A stretch of DNA of 50,769 nt from Candidatus Syntrophosphaera thermopropionivorans (GCF_004353895.1 NZ_SMOG01000009.1:1-50769); one strand, 5' to 3'. Numbered from the stretch's first letter, positions 27,612 to 36,805 are shown. The notes: a model not told the origin generated them from the sequence alone. Numbers and translations are program-made.

Positions 27612-28696
27612 GTTTAAGTCCAAACCAAAAAGAGGAAATAGCTCTTGAAGTTATTAAGGTATTGAAAAAAAGGTTTCAAAGTTTTCCTGACGAAAATAGT
27701 ATTATTAGAAATGCTCCCTTTCATAAAGCTTTCTTAGCGGCTTTTTCCGACAAAATAGCAGTTACCCAAGAAAATAATAATTTTTTCATTAGTCTTAGCA
27801 GCTGGTATCATGGTCTAAATACTACTTTAGGACAATCCTTTTTTGAAAATATAGCAAACCTACTTTGCAATGGAGAAAAAAGAGCATGGACATCCAGTGG
27901 AAACAAACAGCCTTTAGAAATAACAGAGACTCAAAAACAAATTATTAATAAAATAATTACTGCTCTAAGTAATTCACAAAGAACTCCAGATTACGAACAA
28001 GAATGGAATGAAATTATAAATGCTAAAGAAAGTAATTTAGTCAATACCATTGATTTTTCAACCGATATATTTTTTGAAGATAACACCTCTGTAACTGCTA
28101 TAGAATTAAAAAGTGTTAGACCCAATTCTGGAGAAATGAGGGGAGAAAAACAAAAGATATTAGAAGCTAAAGCTGCGTTACATCGTCTTTATAGGGGCAA
28201 GGAAATAAAATTCTTTTTAGGTTTTCCTTTTGATCCGACTGTAGATATTCAAAAGGGAGAAGATGAATGTAGCTATGATAAGGATAGATTTCTAAATAGT
28301 TTAGTAAATGGAAAGAAATATTTTGATAAAGCAGAGATATTAATAGCATCAGAATTATGGGATTTTCTTTCAGGTTCATCAAATACTATGGAAGAGATTT
28401 TAGCTATAATAAATAATATAGCTACTCCCAACTTTGAAAAGGAATTTGACTTAGTTTCATCTTATAATCTTTCTAAAAATGAAAACTATGAAACTTTACT
28501 AAGCATTCTGGATAGATGGTGTCTTTTTTCTGAAATTGAAATCATTAAAGCAAGTAATATATTGAGAACTAACCCTAATAATGATAGTCATCTAATGAGG
28601 TTTTTAAACCAACAGTGTTTTGATTCAGAAGGCAAGATAAATAAAAGAAGACAAAATTACTTATTAGATTACATTCATCAATTGAATAATACCTAA
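27608..28696 (+). CDS. Type II restriction endonuclease, TdeIII-like
   Basis: A 362-residue protein coupled to the methyltransferase by a 4-base overlap, which by itself argues for the cognate endonuclease. A PD-(D/E)xK-type core is visible: IDFSTDIFFED (Asp153) followed by VTAIELKSV (Glu166, Lys168). The N-terminal region with IRNAPFHKAFLAAFSDKI resembles what I remember of the TdeIII family, whose type member cuts GGNCC; this is recall, not a search, so the recognition site is not asserted. It is AT-rich like its partner. No other restriction or mobility gene is adjacent. Confidence 0.75.
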   Translation: MSLSPNQKEEIALEVIKVLKKRFQSFPDENSIIRNAPFHKAFLAAFSDKIAVTQENNNFFISLSSWYHGLNTTLGQSFFENIANLLCNGEKRAWTSSGNKQPLEITETQKQIINKIITALSNSQRTPDYEQEWNEIINAKESNLVNTIDFSTDIFFEDNTSVTAIELKSVRPNSGEMRGEKQKILEAKAALHRLYRGKEIKFFLGFPFDPTVDIQKGEDECSYDKDRFLNSLVNGKKYFDKAEILIASELWDFLSGSSNTMEEILAIINNIATPNFEKEFDLVSSYNLSKNENYETLLSILDRWCLFSEIEIIKASNILRTNPNNDSHLMRFLNQQCFDSEGKINKRRQNYLLDYIHQLNNT

Positions 28697-28735
28697 AATC
28701 ATTAAATATCTAATCATAAATTAAATCTTCCTCTG

Positions 28736-28764
28736 TTTACACAAACTGCTTTCTTGAGTGTAAA
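28736..28764. promoter_or_regulatory. Inverted repeat between restriction gene and queC
   Basis: TTTACAC and GTGTAAA form a perfect 7-bp inverted repeat 15 bases apart, 66 bases before queC. Without a T-run it is a poor terminator; an operator is possible. A TTGACA at 28784-28789 just downstream may be the queC -35 element, but no good -10 follows. Confidence 0.3.
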
Positions 28765-28829
28765 TGAGTTATCAATTCAGCACTTGACACTTTCACGCCT
28801 TAGTTTAGTCAGGATTAAAAGAGAAAATT

Positions 28830-29522
28830 ATGGAAATAAAATATCAAAAAGCTATCATTTTACTAAGTGGTGGAATGGACAGTCTGGTTACAGTTGCCAT
28901 TGCAAAAGAGGAAGTTCAGGAGCTATATTTTCTCCATTGCAATTATGGTCAATTGACAGAAAAGCGCGAGCAGAAAAGCTTTGGAGCCATATGTCAGTAT
29001 TACAAACCGAAAGAAAGCAAAATACTGCACTGGGATTGGTTTAAAGAAATTGGAGGTTCAGCTTTAACCGATTCTTCTTTAGCCGTTCCTAAACAAGAAC
29101 CTTCCAGAGATATTCCTATCACCTATGTTCCTTTCCGCAATGCCAATTTACTTTGTGCTGCAGTGTCCTGGGCAGAGGTCATTGGTGCAGAAGCAGTCTA
29201 TATTGGAGCAGTAGAAGAAGATAGTAGTGGCTATCCAGATTGTAGGGAGGTATTTTTCCAGGCTTTTCAAAAAGTGATTGAAACAGGCACCAAAAATGAA
29301 TTCCCTATTCGGATTCTCACTCCTGTTCTACATTTATCCAAAAAACAAATAGTGCAAAAAGGGATGGAATTAGCTGCACCATTTGAACTTTCCTGGAGCT
29401 GTTATTTGGATAATGAGGAAGCTTGTGGCGAATGTGAAAGCTGTAGATTGCGTTTAAAAGCTTTTGCTGAAGCGGGTTTTAAAGATCCTATCGTATATAA
29501 AATAAAAGAAGAGATAAAATGA
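28830..29522 (+). CDS. queC: 7-cyano-7-deazaguanine synthase
   Basis: Converts 7-carboxy-7-deazaguanine to preQ0 using ATP and ammonia, in queuosine biosynthesis. PP-loop signature SGGMDS at residues 13-18. The conserved YVPFRNANLL (about 94-103) is present, as is the C-terminal zinc site CYLDNEEACGECESC. At 230 residues it has family length. No other queuosine gene is in the window. Its last 4 bases overlap the asparaginase gene (ATGA). No preQ1 riboswitch is recognisable upstream. Confidence 0.95.
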   Translation: MEIKYQKAIILLSGGMDSLVTVAIAKEEVQELYFLHCNYGQLTEKREQKSFGAICQYYKPKESKILHWDWFKEIGGSALTDSSLAVPKQEPSRDIPITYVPFRNANLLCAAVSWAEVIGAEAVYIGAVEEDSSGYPDCREVFFQAFQKVIETGTKNEFPIRILTPVLHLSKKQIVQKGMELAAPFELSWSCYLDNEEACGECESCRLRLKAFAEAGFKDPIVYKIKEEIK

Positions 29523-30508
29523 GTGATTTAACGAAAAAGAACATCCTGATTATTTTGACTGGTGGAACTATTTCTATGAAGGAGAAAGGGTCTTTAGGTG
29601 TGGTGCCCAGCTCAGAACTGGCAGATTTCTTACGGGAATTTCCTCAATTAAATAATGTGGCAAACATTGATGTGCTGGACTATATGAATGTTCCCAGTCC
29701 TTATATTACTCCAGAGATAATGCTGGAATTGGCAAAGCTGATAGATTTGAAAATCATTGATTATGATGGAGTAGTTATAACTCACGGCACGGATACTCTT
29801 GAGGAAACAGCATTCCTCTGCGATTTGGTTTTGACCACCAGAAAACCTGTAGTATTCACTGCAGCAATGAGAAGTGGAAGTGATATTGGTCTGGACGGAC
29901 CCAGAAATCTTGTGGGTGCGGTTAGAGTTGCCTGTCATCCTGAATCTGCTGATAAAGGTGTGTTAGTGGTTATGAATGATGAGATTCATACTGCTCGTGA
30001 TGTCACTAAATTTGACACTGGTAAAGTTGATGCATTTCGTTCAGGTGATTACGGTCCCCTGGGAAGTGTTGATCCTGATGCAATTGTCTATCATAGGATT
30101 TCACTGTATAGAGAGAATGTCTGGACAGATAAACTTGATCCGAGAATTGATTTGATTAAAGCGGTAGCTGGAATGGATGGAAGATACATTCAGACTTCCA
30201 TTGCCACAGGAGCAAAGGCTATTGTGATTGAAGCTTTTGGACGGGGAAATCTTCCTTCCAGAATTGTACCTGATATTAAAGCAGCACTGGAGAAAAACAT
30301 TTTGGTGGTTATCTGTTCTCGTACTTATACTGGAAGAGTGCTTACAGAATATGGATATGAAGGTGGTGGCAAACATTTAGCAGAGATAGGCTGTCTTTTG
30401 GCAGGAGATTTGAAGGGGATAAAAGTTCGTCTGAAACTTATGGCACTCTTTGGTAAATATGGTGACCCTGATGTAGTTAAACGTTTCTTCCTGCAGAGTA
30501 GAAACTGA
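29519..30508 (+). CDS. ansA: Type I L-asparaginase
   Basis: Hydrolyses asparagine to aspartate and ammonia. The first nucleophile region LTGGTISM is at 13-20, and the second catalytic triad motif GVVITHGTDTLEET (residues 84-97, Thr-Asp) is at its usual place, followed by KPVVFTAAMR. At 329 residues it is full length. No signal peptide, so cytoplasmic. Coupled to queC by an ATGA overlap and followed 8 bases on by a glycosyltransferase. Fits amino-acid catabolism together with hutI and the M18 peptidase (inference). Confidence 0.93.
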   Translation: MSDLTKKNILIILTGGTISMKEKGSLGVVPSSELADFLREFPQLNNVANIDVLDYMNVPSPYITPEIMLELAKLIDLKIIDYDGVVITHGTDTLEETAFLCDLVLTTRKPVVFTAAMRSGSDIGLDGPRNLVGAVRVACHPESADKGVLVVMNDEIHTARDVTKFDTGKVDAFRSGDYGPLGSVDPDAIVYHRISLYRENVWTDKLDPRIDLIKAVAGMDGRYIQTSIATGAKAIVIEAFGRGNLPSRIVPDIKAALEKNILVVICSRTYTGRVLTEYGYEGGGKHLAEIGCLLAGDLKGIKVRLKLMALFGKYGDPDVVKRFFLQSRN

Positions 30509-30516
30509 TTTGTAAT

Positions 30517-31638
30517 ATGTTTAAATCCAATCAAAAGATTGCTTTTTTAGGTCCAGCACCTCCTTATCGTGGAGGGATTTCACAATTTGCTTTCCGTCTT
30601 GCTCAAGAATTTCAGAAAAGTGGAAATAAAGTTCGGATGTTTACTTTTGAACATCAGTATCCCGACTTGTTATTCCCTGGTAAGGGACAGACGGCAGAAT
30701 TTAGTCAATCTCAGGAAATTGACATAGAAAAAGTTTACACTCCTTATAATCCTTCCACCTGGTCCAAAGCAGTAAAAACTATTGAAGCTTTTGCACCTGA
30801 TTTAACCATTATTTCATATTTTCTACCCTGGTTTGCTCCTTCTTATGCTTGGATTTGTCAGCATCTAATATCTACCAGAAGAATATGTCTGGCTCATAAT
30901 ATAACCTTTCATGAAAAATGGATTGGCTCAAATATCCTTTCCCGTCAATTCTTTAAGCATTGTGATAGGATTATGGTTCTTTCTGAAGCCTGTCTTCAAG
31001 ACCTGAAGAATACAATGCCAGAGGATATTGCAGATAGGGGTCTTCTGGGATTTCATCCTATCTATGATTGTTATGGAGAAAGCCCTGACGATTTGGATAT
31101 AGAGAGTGTGGAAGAACCAACTGCTCTGTTTTTTGGACTTATCAAACCTTATAAAGGTCTGGATGTTTTAATTAAGGCATTAAAACAAGCCAGAATAAGG
31201 ATTCCCGAACTAAAACTTATTATCGCCGGTGAAGTATACGGAAAAGAAGATAAATATATCTCTTTGATTCATCAATTGCATCTGGAAGATGCAGTAGAGA
31301 CACATTTCCGATATATCCAAGAACACGAAATTAAAGAGTTTTTCCAGCGTAGTCAGGTCTGTGTGCTTCCTTATAAAAGTGCTACTCAAAGTGGAGTTAT
31401 TGCCACTGCTTATGAATTTAATGTGCCCGTTATTGCTTCAAAGGTAGGAGGGCTAAGTGAATATGTAAAAGATGAAGAGACCGGCATTTTAGTTCCACCT
31501 GATAATCCAGAAGCTTTAGCAGCAGCCTTAATTCGCTATTTTGAAGAAGGATTGTTTTATAAGATGCATAAAAATATACCATCTTTCAAACAGCAGTTTT
31601 CCTGGCAAAGATTAGCAGAAATAATTTTACAAGCCTGA
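30517..31638 (+). CDS. Glycosyltransferase family 4 protein
   Basis: GT-B fold sugar transferase, cytosolic or membrane-associated. The N-terminal donor/acceptor lobe begins FLGPAPPYRGGISQFAFRLA (about 10-29). The second lobe has LFFGLIKPYKGLDVLIKAL (about 206-224), LIIAGEVYGKED, and the nucleotide-sugar region VLPYKSATQSGVIATAYEFN followed by VPVIASKVGGLSEYV, with the conserved Glu of the EX7E area reading as YEF. The sugar is unknown. No clear SD; translation may depend on the upstream asparaginase gene, 8 bases away. It overlaps the next glycosyltransferase by one base (TGATG), so the two work in the same glycan pathway, plausibly surface polysaccharide. Confidence 0.9.
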   Translation: MFKSNQKIAFLGPAPPYRGGISQFAFRLAQEFQKSGNKVRMFTFEHQYPDLLFPGKGQTAEFSQSQEIDIEKVYTPYNPSTWSKAVKTIEAFAPDLTIISYFLPWFAPSYAWICQHLISTRRICLAHNITFHEKWIGSNILSRQFFKHCDRIMVLSEACLQDLKNTMPEDIADRGLLGFHPIYDCYGESPDDLDIESVEEPTALFFGLIKPYKGLDVLIKALKQARIRIPELKLIIAGEVYGKEDKYISLIHQLHLEDAVETHFRYIQEHEIKEFFQRSQVCVLPYKSATQSGVIATAYEFNVPVIASKVGGLSEYVKDEETGILVPPDNPEALAAALIRYFEEGLFYKMHKNIPSFKQQFSWQRLAEIILQA

Positions 31639-32921
31639 TGCGTTTACTTTTAATCACCTATTATTTTCCTCCTTGTGGAGGATCTACGGTTCAAAGATGG
31701 CTTAAATGGCTTCCTATTCTGGTTGAACAAGGATTTGAAGTAACCGTTCTTACTACTAAAGATGGCGATTATCCTGTCTATGATGAAAGTCTTTTAGCTG
31801 AAATCCCTCCAGAAGTAACGGTTATTCGAACTAAAACCTTTAAATTTGAAAAAATATGGAAAATCTTTACTGGTAATAAAAGACCGATACCTTATGGAAA
31901 CATAAGCAAAAACAAAGAACAAAACCTTATTAATAGAATCCTTATCTGGATAAGACTCAATCTTATTATTCCCGATATCAGAAAATTCTGGAATCCCTCT
32001 GCTCTGAAAAAAGCAATTGATTATCTTCGTATTACTCCTGTTGATTATGTGATTACTACTGGACCTCCTCATTCTACTCATCTTATTGGACTAAAGCTAA
32101 AAAAACAATTAAAAATAAAGTGGATTGCGGATTGGCGCGATCCTTGGACCTCTATTTATTACTTACAACTAAATCCACCATCTCGTATTAGCTGTTTCTG
32201 GCATAAAAAACTGGAAACAAAAGTTGCTCAAACGGCTGATTGGAATGTTGTGGTGTCTGAACATCTGGCTTCTCAATTACCCACTAATAAAATTTCAGTA
32301 ATCTATAGTGGTTATGATGATAAAAAGATACCTGCCCCAGTTATTGCTCAGACAAAAGAGAAAGAAACCACCTTTAAGTTGAAGTTTATAGGAAACATTA
32401 CTGAGGGTCAAAGGCTGGATATTCTGATTCAAATAATCGCTAAAGCTTTTCCCGATGAGGATATTGAACTAAGTTTTATTGGGACTAATCTTTCTGAAGA
32501 ATACCGCACTTTACTACAGAATCTATTGCCTGGAAGATATGTTTGTAAAAATTTTATACCTCATAAAGAAGCACTTCAGGAAATGCAGGATTCTCAAGTT
32601 TTGCTCTTACTGATTAATTATTATCCAGGTGCAGAAGGAATGCTCACTACAAAACTTTTTGAATATCTTGCCTCTTATAATAAGATTCTATGCTTAGGAC
32701 CTCATAATAGTGAAGCTGAAAAGCTTATAAATCGCTATAAGGCAGGGAAATGCTTTGATATAAACGAATCTGAAGACGCAATTGAATATCTGAGAAATTT
32801 ATATAGCTTGTGGCATTCAGGAAAAACCTTGAAAAATGATATAGAGGTTACAGAACTTAGCGCTCAAAATCAAGTCTTAAAACTTATAGATTTAATACAT
32901 AGCTTAAATAGTCAGTCTTAA
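31638..32921 (+). CDS. Glycosyltransferase (GT4-like)
   Basis: A 427-residue GT-B enzyme. The opening RLLLITYYFPPCGGSTVQRW is a hallmark of a GT4-like group common in Bacteroidota relatives. ITTGPPHSTHLIGL and WIADWRDPWTS (about 165-175) are also typical. The second lobe includes KFIGNITEGQRLDILIQII and an acceptor/nucleotide segment LLLINYYPGAEGMLTTKLFEYLA (about 323-345), with Glu-containing KLFEYLAS. Its ATG overlaps the stop of the preceding glycosyltransferase, so they are co-translated. Last gene of the queC-ansA-GT series; a 672-base intergenic region follows. Confidence 0.9.
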   Translation: MRLLLITYYFPPCGGSTVQRWLKWLPILVEQGFEVTVLTTKDGDYPVYDESLLAEIPPEVTVIRTKTFKFEKIWKIFTGNKRPIPYGNISKNKEQNLINRILIWIRLNLIIPDIRKFWNPSALKKAIDYLRITPVDYVITTGPPHSTHLIGLKLKKQLKIKWIADWRDPWTSIYYLQLNPPSRISCFWHKKLETKVAQTADWNVVVSEHLASQLPTNKISVIYSGYDDKKIPAPVIAQTKEKETTFKLKFIGNITEGQRLDILIQIIAKAFPDEDIELSFIGTNLSEEYRTLLQNLLPGRYVCKNFIPHKEALQEMQDSQVLLLLINYYPGAEGMLTTKLFEYLASYNKILCLGPHNSEAEKLINRYKAGKCFDINESEDAIEYLRNLYSLWHSGKTLKNDIEVTELSAQNQVLKLIDLIHSLNSQS

Positions 32922-33248
32922 TTAAATTTTCATTATTTATTCCGTTAAAGCCCTATTTTGGATAATATATATAGTCCAAAGAAAATACAATTTTTTGCTA
33001 TTAATGAATTCATTATGACTTTAATAATCACCAGATTAGTTTGTTAAAAGGAATTATATATATATCCAGAAATTGGTTTCCTTTTAAATTGATACCTATA
33101 AGTTTTTATTTTATGGTGTTTTCCTTGTATGCAATATTTAGAGTATAAATCCTATGATGTCGGATTTTAAGCAAAAGTTTTAGCCTTATATTTATATATC
33201 ATTCCCCCTTAACAGTAACTGCATAGATAATATCTAACTGATAAGGAA
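32922..33248. other. AT-rich intergenic region after the glycosyltransferases
   Basis: No ORF with an SD. A loose inverted repeat AAAAGGAA/TTCCTTTT near 33047-33088 has a loop of more than 20 bases and is not convincing. No intrinsic terminator was found for the glycosyltransferase operon. Confidence 0.4.
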
Positions 33249-33316
33249 CTTATGTCCACTTTCGGACATAAGCTGGACATAAGTTGGACATAAGTTGGAC
33301 ATAAGTTGGACATAAG
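33249..33316. repeat. 11-bp tandem array capped by a 24-bp hairpin (copy 1)
   Basis: CTTATGTCC-ACTTTC-GGACATAAG (33249-33272) is a perfect 9-bp hairpin. It is followed by four 11-bp units, CTGGACATAAG then three TTGGACATAAG (33273-33316). The period is about one helical turn, so every unit faces the same side of the DNA. A second copy lies inverted at 50471-50527. Confidence 0.95.
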
Positions 33317-33531
33317 CTAAAGATTAAAAGGTTAGATTTCAGATTCTTTTTTAAGATAGGACAACAATTTAAGACTATGCTAAATAATACCATAAGTAAT
33401 TTATAATATAAGTTTTATGCTATATACTGTCCGCTTTAATAAAAAAGATTTATTAAGTCATTTTAGGAATTCTATTATTTTATAAAAAGTAGTTTAGGTT
33501 ATAAATAAGATAAGAAGTTCCCACAAAGGCA

Positions 33532-33560
33532 TTGACAAAAAAGCGAGCCATTTATATATG
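33532..33560 (+). promoter_or_regulatory. Promoter of rpsT
   Basis: TTGACA (33532-33537), 17-base spacer, TATATG (33555-33560). The S20 ATG follows at 33594 with GAGGT as SD. Confidence 0.75.
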
Positions 33561-33593
33561 GAATCAAAATATTAAGAGAATATGAGGTAGAAA

Positions 33594-33860
33594 ATGCCCC
33601 AACACAAATCACCAATGAAAAGAATGAAAACTGATGCCAAAAGGCATGCACGGAACAATTATGTCCGTCGTACTATCAAAACTTTAGAAAAGAAAATTCG
33701 TACTGATATGAGTGATGAAGAAAGACAAACTTTATTGAATGAGATTTATTCCCAGCTGGACAAGGCAGCAAAGAAGGGTGTTATCCATAAACGTACGGCT
33801 TCTCGTCGCAAAGCTCGTGTAGCTGCTTTTGTTAATAAAACCCAAACTAAATCTGAATAG
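33594..33860 (+). CDS. rpsT: Small ribosomal subunit protein bS20
   Basis: An 88-residue basic helical protein that binds the 5' domain of 16S rRNA. The pattern PQHKSPMKRMKTDAKRHARN near the start and the C-terminal LDKAAKKGVIHKRTASRRKA are canonical for S20. Length is normal. It has its own promoter at 33532 and begins a new + strand series after the repeat-bearing gap. Confidence 0.97.
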   Translation: MPQHKSPMKRMKTDAKRHARNNYVRRTIKTLEKKIRTDMSDEERQTLLNEIYSQLDKAAKKGVIHKRTASRRKARVAAFVNKTQTKSE

Positions 33861-33945
33861 CTTTTAATGGTCAGGTTATTATATATCTATTTCTGGCTAA
33901 GTTTGTTCTGAATTAATTATTTAGTTTCAGGGTTGTGTGTATTGA

Positions 33946-34617
33946 ATGAAAAAGAAACGCAATTTCTTTGTTCAGGTTCTGCGTTTCATAGTTTATGCTC
34001 ATCTCTTTTTTTGGACTATTATTGCCACCCTCTGCCTCTTTTACAATTTTATCAATCCTCCTATAACGCCTTTAATGATACAACGAAAACTGATTAGAGG
34101 TTACGAATGTCAACCCCGAAAATATATCCCCTTAGAAGAAATCCCCAAATCCATTGTAAGGATGACCATTATCGTGGAAGATGCCAATTATTACCATCAT
34201 TTTGGATTTGATTGGGATATGATTAAGAAAGCGTGGGAGAAAAATAAGAAAAGTGGAAAGATACGTTACGGTGCAAGTACTATCAGTAATCAGGTAGCCA
34301 GAACCATATTTCTTACTACGAATAGGAATGTCCTGCGAAAATATCTGGAAGCTCAGGTCACCGTGATTATGGAATTGCTTATGACTAAGGATAGGATGCT
34401 GGAATTGTATCTTAATTATGTAGAATGGGGCAAGGGAATTTATGGTATAGAAACTGCCAGTTACTATTATTATGGGACTAGTTGTCGTAATCTGAGTAAA
34501 ACTCAAGCTATGAAACTGGTGAGCATTCTTTCTAATCCAATAGATTACGCACCTCAAACCTATTATCGTTCTCCTTCTGCTCGGGCACGATATAATATGT
34601 TGCAGCGATATTTTTGA
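33946..34617 (+). CDS. mtgA: Monofunctional biosynthetic peptidoglycan transglycosylase
   Basis: GT51 enzyme polymerising lipid II glycan strands at the inner membrane. One N-terminal transmembrane helix (about 10-38) anchors it. GT51 motifs are present: IIVEDANYYHHFGFDWDMI (catalytic Glu in the EDxxFxxHxG motif, with Tyr for Phe), GASTISNQVARTIFL (family GxSTxxQQ, second-last Gln replaced by Asn), RKYLEA, and MLELYLNYVEWGKGIYGIETA. At 223 residues it lacks a transpeptidase domain. No clear SD is seen before the ATG. It is followed after 10 bases by a DUF2851 gene. Confidence 0.93.
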   Translation: MKKKRNFFVQVLRFIVYAHLFFWTIIATLCLFYNFINPPITPLMIQRKLIRGYECQPRKYIPLEEIPKSIVRMTIIVEDANYYHHFGFDWDMIKKAWEKNKKSGKIRYGASTISNQVARTIFLTTNRNVLRKYLEAQVTVIMELLMTKDRMLELYLNYVEWGKGIYGIETASYYYYGTSCRNLSKTQAMKLVSILSNPIDYAPQTYYRSPSARARYNMLQRYF

Positions 34618-34627
34618 GAGGGACTAA

Positions 34628-35920
34628 ATGGATGAGAAATTTCTCTATCATATCTGGGATGCAGGTCATCTACTCACTCCTCTAAAAACTGCCAGTGGCA
34701 AGACTCTTCAGGTTAAATATCAAGGTCAATACAATACTGCACGAGGTCCTGATTTCCATAATGTAATCATTGAACTAAATGGAGAAATTCTCCGTGGAGA
34801 TGTTGAAATCCATCTTCACAGCTATGATTGGATAGCTCATAACCATCATGAAGACCCCCACTACAATCAGGTTATCCTGCATATTGTGATGGATGCAGGA
34901 CAACAGCAATATACGATAAAAGAAGATGGAAAAACCATAGAAATTCTGGAACTGAAAAATCAGCTTAGTGATGAAATACGAAAACTGCTGGAAAAGCGGG
35001 AAACATCCTCTTTAAATGATAATATTACCTACTGTGATTTGCTTTCTGCTATTGATAACGATGCTTTAATTAGTATTCTTACCAGCTGGGGTCTTCAGCG
35101 CTTCCAGAATAAGGTAAGAAGATTTGATGCTGCTTTAATGTTGAGTGATTTTGACCAGGTTCTCTATGAAGGAATAATGGAAGCTATGGGTTATGAGAAA
35201 AATAAGCATAACTTACTCATTCTATCTCAGACTATCCCTCTAAAAAATATCCGAGAATGGCAAACTGATGGGATGACTGCTCTGGAACTTGCTTCCATTT
35301 ATTGTTGTTCCAGTAAACTTCTTTATCTCTGTAAGCACCACCTGAAACCTGAGCTCTATCATTTGCTTCTGGAAACCTATGAACGGCAAAGATTCTATGC
35401 TCGCTCTTGGGATATAGACTGGCAACTTTTCCGCATCCGTCCTAATAGCCATCCTCTTTATAGACTGCTCACTATGGCAAATCTACTGAATAAAACTCAA
35501 GATCAGGGCTTATTGAATTATTTTCTGGAACGAGTGGATATAGAAAGAAGTGATAGCAAGAAAGCTTTCTCTGAGTTTTCCCACATTTTTAAGGAATCCA
35601 TCCTTCCTGGAGCTGAAACTCTGCCCAGACCTGGAAAAAGCTTAATCAGCAATATCTACATCAATATTTTTCTACCTATCAGTTATATGTTCTTTGAAAA
35701 GCATTCTGAATCTGATAACTGCCGGAAGATACTAAAATATTATAAAGAATTTCCTGCCCTGGAAGAAAATCACATCCTACGCTATATGAGCAGATATATG
35801 AGTGATGCACATTATGATTTAATAAATCACAAAACTATTCTTCAGCAGGGATTACTGGAACTATTTCATCGCTTTTGCAACTATCATCTCTGTTCAGAAT
35901 GTCTTGCCAGTAAAAGCTAA
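34628..35920 (+). CDS. DUF2851 family protein
   Basis: A 430-residue cytosolic protein. The first ~110 residues carry the family signature: FLYHIWDAGHL, LQVKYQGQYNTARGPDFHNV, ILRGDVEIHLHSYDWIAHNH, DPHYNQVILHIV. The pattern of Asp, Glu and His (GPDF, GDVEIH, DW..H.H, VILH) suggests a nuclease-like or metal-binding fold, but the activity is unknown. The C-terminus contains CNYHLCSEC, a possible metal site. SD GAGGG lies upstream of the ATG. Found mainly in Bacteroidota and related phyla. It sits between mtgA and the unknown membrane cassette. Confidence 0.85.
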   Translation: MDEKFLYHIWDAGHLLTPLKTASGKTLQVKYQGQYNTARGPDFHNVIIELNGEILRGDVEIHLHSYDWIAHNHHEDPHYNQVILHIVMDAGQQQYTIKEDGKTIEILELKNQLSDEIRKLLEKRETSSLNDNITYCDLLSAIDNDALISILTSWGLQRFQNKVRRFDAALMLSDFDQVLYEGIMEAMGYEKNKHNLLILSQTIPLKNIREWQTDGMTALELASIYCCSSKLLYLCKHHLKPELYHLLLETYERQRFYARSWDIDWQLFRIRPNSHPLYRLLTMANLLNKTQDQGLLNYFLERVDIERSDSKKAFSEFSHIFKESILPGAETLPRPGKSLISNIYINIFLPISYMFFEKHSESDNCRKILKYYKEFPALEENHILRYMSRYMSDAHYDLINHKTILQQGLLELFHRFCNYHLCSECLASKS

Positions 35921-35995
35921 ATCAGAAAAGAGGAATATATAGAATGTAGTTTAGTAACTTTATATATAAAAATGATATTGAAAAGGAAGATAATT

Positions 35996-36787
35996 ATGAA
36001 AAGTAAACTTATCCTTATCCTATGGTTAATCCTGGTATTAGGAATGTTTTCCTGCACAAAAAAACAAAGCAACCTACCAGATGAAACTTTTAAGGTGAGT
36101 GAATTCAGGACTATTCCCTCTTTCAAAGCAATGTTTCTTGCTTTAGATAAGCTGGAAGAAACTAAACTTAACAACTTACCTTTAGCTCAGGTCGTCCCTG
36201 CTCAAAAGGACACTATATATTATGCTTTTGGCTGGGGAGTACTTTCTTCTGATGCTCAACTTGCCATAGCCAGTAAAAATCAAAATCAACTAATCTCGGT
36301 AACTGATCAGTTTATCTCTCTTGCACCTCAGCTTGGTCTCCACCAGTTTGCTAATCAATTAAGAGATGCAGTAAAGCCTGAGATAAAGAATAACAATTGG
36401 GGATTGTTAAAAGATGTTTTCTATGCTATGCAAGAAAGTGTGGATACCTTGATGTTATCAAACAATAGAGAAAAAGAGCTCACTTTTATATATCTCGGTG
36501 GCTGGACAGAAACTACCAATCAGATAGCCAGACTAATCGCAAAGGATTATAGTACGGAAAAATCCAGGACCTTACAAACTGATGCCTGGGAAGATCTTGC
36601 TTTTAATCTCAACCTTATCCAGAATATGTCTAAAGATAAATCACCTTTGCTTGCCCAAACCATAGAATTAGTACATAAAATTCAGAATACTCTTTCTTCT
36701 GGAACAGCGGCAGTTTTAACTCTGGAACAGGTTGAGACCATTGTTGAACATACTACCGCTCTGAGGGAGTTATACTTGAAATCTTAA
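35996..36787 (+). CDS. Lipoprotein of the unknown membrane cassette
   Basis: A 263-residue exported lipoprotein. I place the start at 35996, not the in-frame ATG at 35972, because AAAAGGAAG stands 6-14 bases upstream and a proper signal peptide then begins directly: MKSKLILILWLILVLG, lipobox MFSC, Cys20. The mature region is mostly helical and Gln/Leu-rich (for example LAIASKNQNQLISVTDQFI), with no motif I can name. It opens a run of five closely spaced genes encoding membrane proteins. A role as the periplasmic or outer-membrane-facing part of that assembly is inferred from context. Confidence 0.75.
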   Translation: MKSKLILILWLILVLGMFSCTKKQSNLPDETFKVSEFRTIPSFKAMFLALDKLEETKLNNLPLAQVVPAQKDTIYYAFGWGVLSSDAQLAIASKNQNQLISVTDQFISLAPQLGLHQFANQLRDAVKPEIKNNNWGLLKDVFYAMQESVDTLMLSNNREKELTFIYLGGWTETTNQIARLIAKDYSTEKSRTLQTDAWEDLAFNLNLIQNMSKDKSPLLAQTIELVHKIQNTLSSGTAAVLTLEQVETIVEHTTALRELYLKS

Positions 36788-36805
36788 GCTTTTATTGAGG
36801 TGAAT

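Noticed and set aside
23543-28696. tRNA-Phe as an integration site for an island carrying the restriction genes
   Set aside because: No integrase, no repeated tRNA 3' end near 28.7 kb, and ordinary housekeeping genes (FAD dehydrogenase, HU) lie between.
28697-28829. Possible preQ1 riboswitch before queC
   Set aside because: No recognisable aptamer pseudoknot or A-rich tail pattern; only a 7-bp inverted repeat with a long loop.
33047-33088. Inverted repeat AAAAGGAA/TTCCTTTT as a terminator for the glycosyltransferases
   Set aside because: AT-rich stem with a loop of more than 20 bases; likely chance in this composition.
33249-33316. CRISPR-like array
   Set aside because: Units are contiguous 11-bp repeats without spacers, and no cas genes are nearby.
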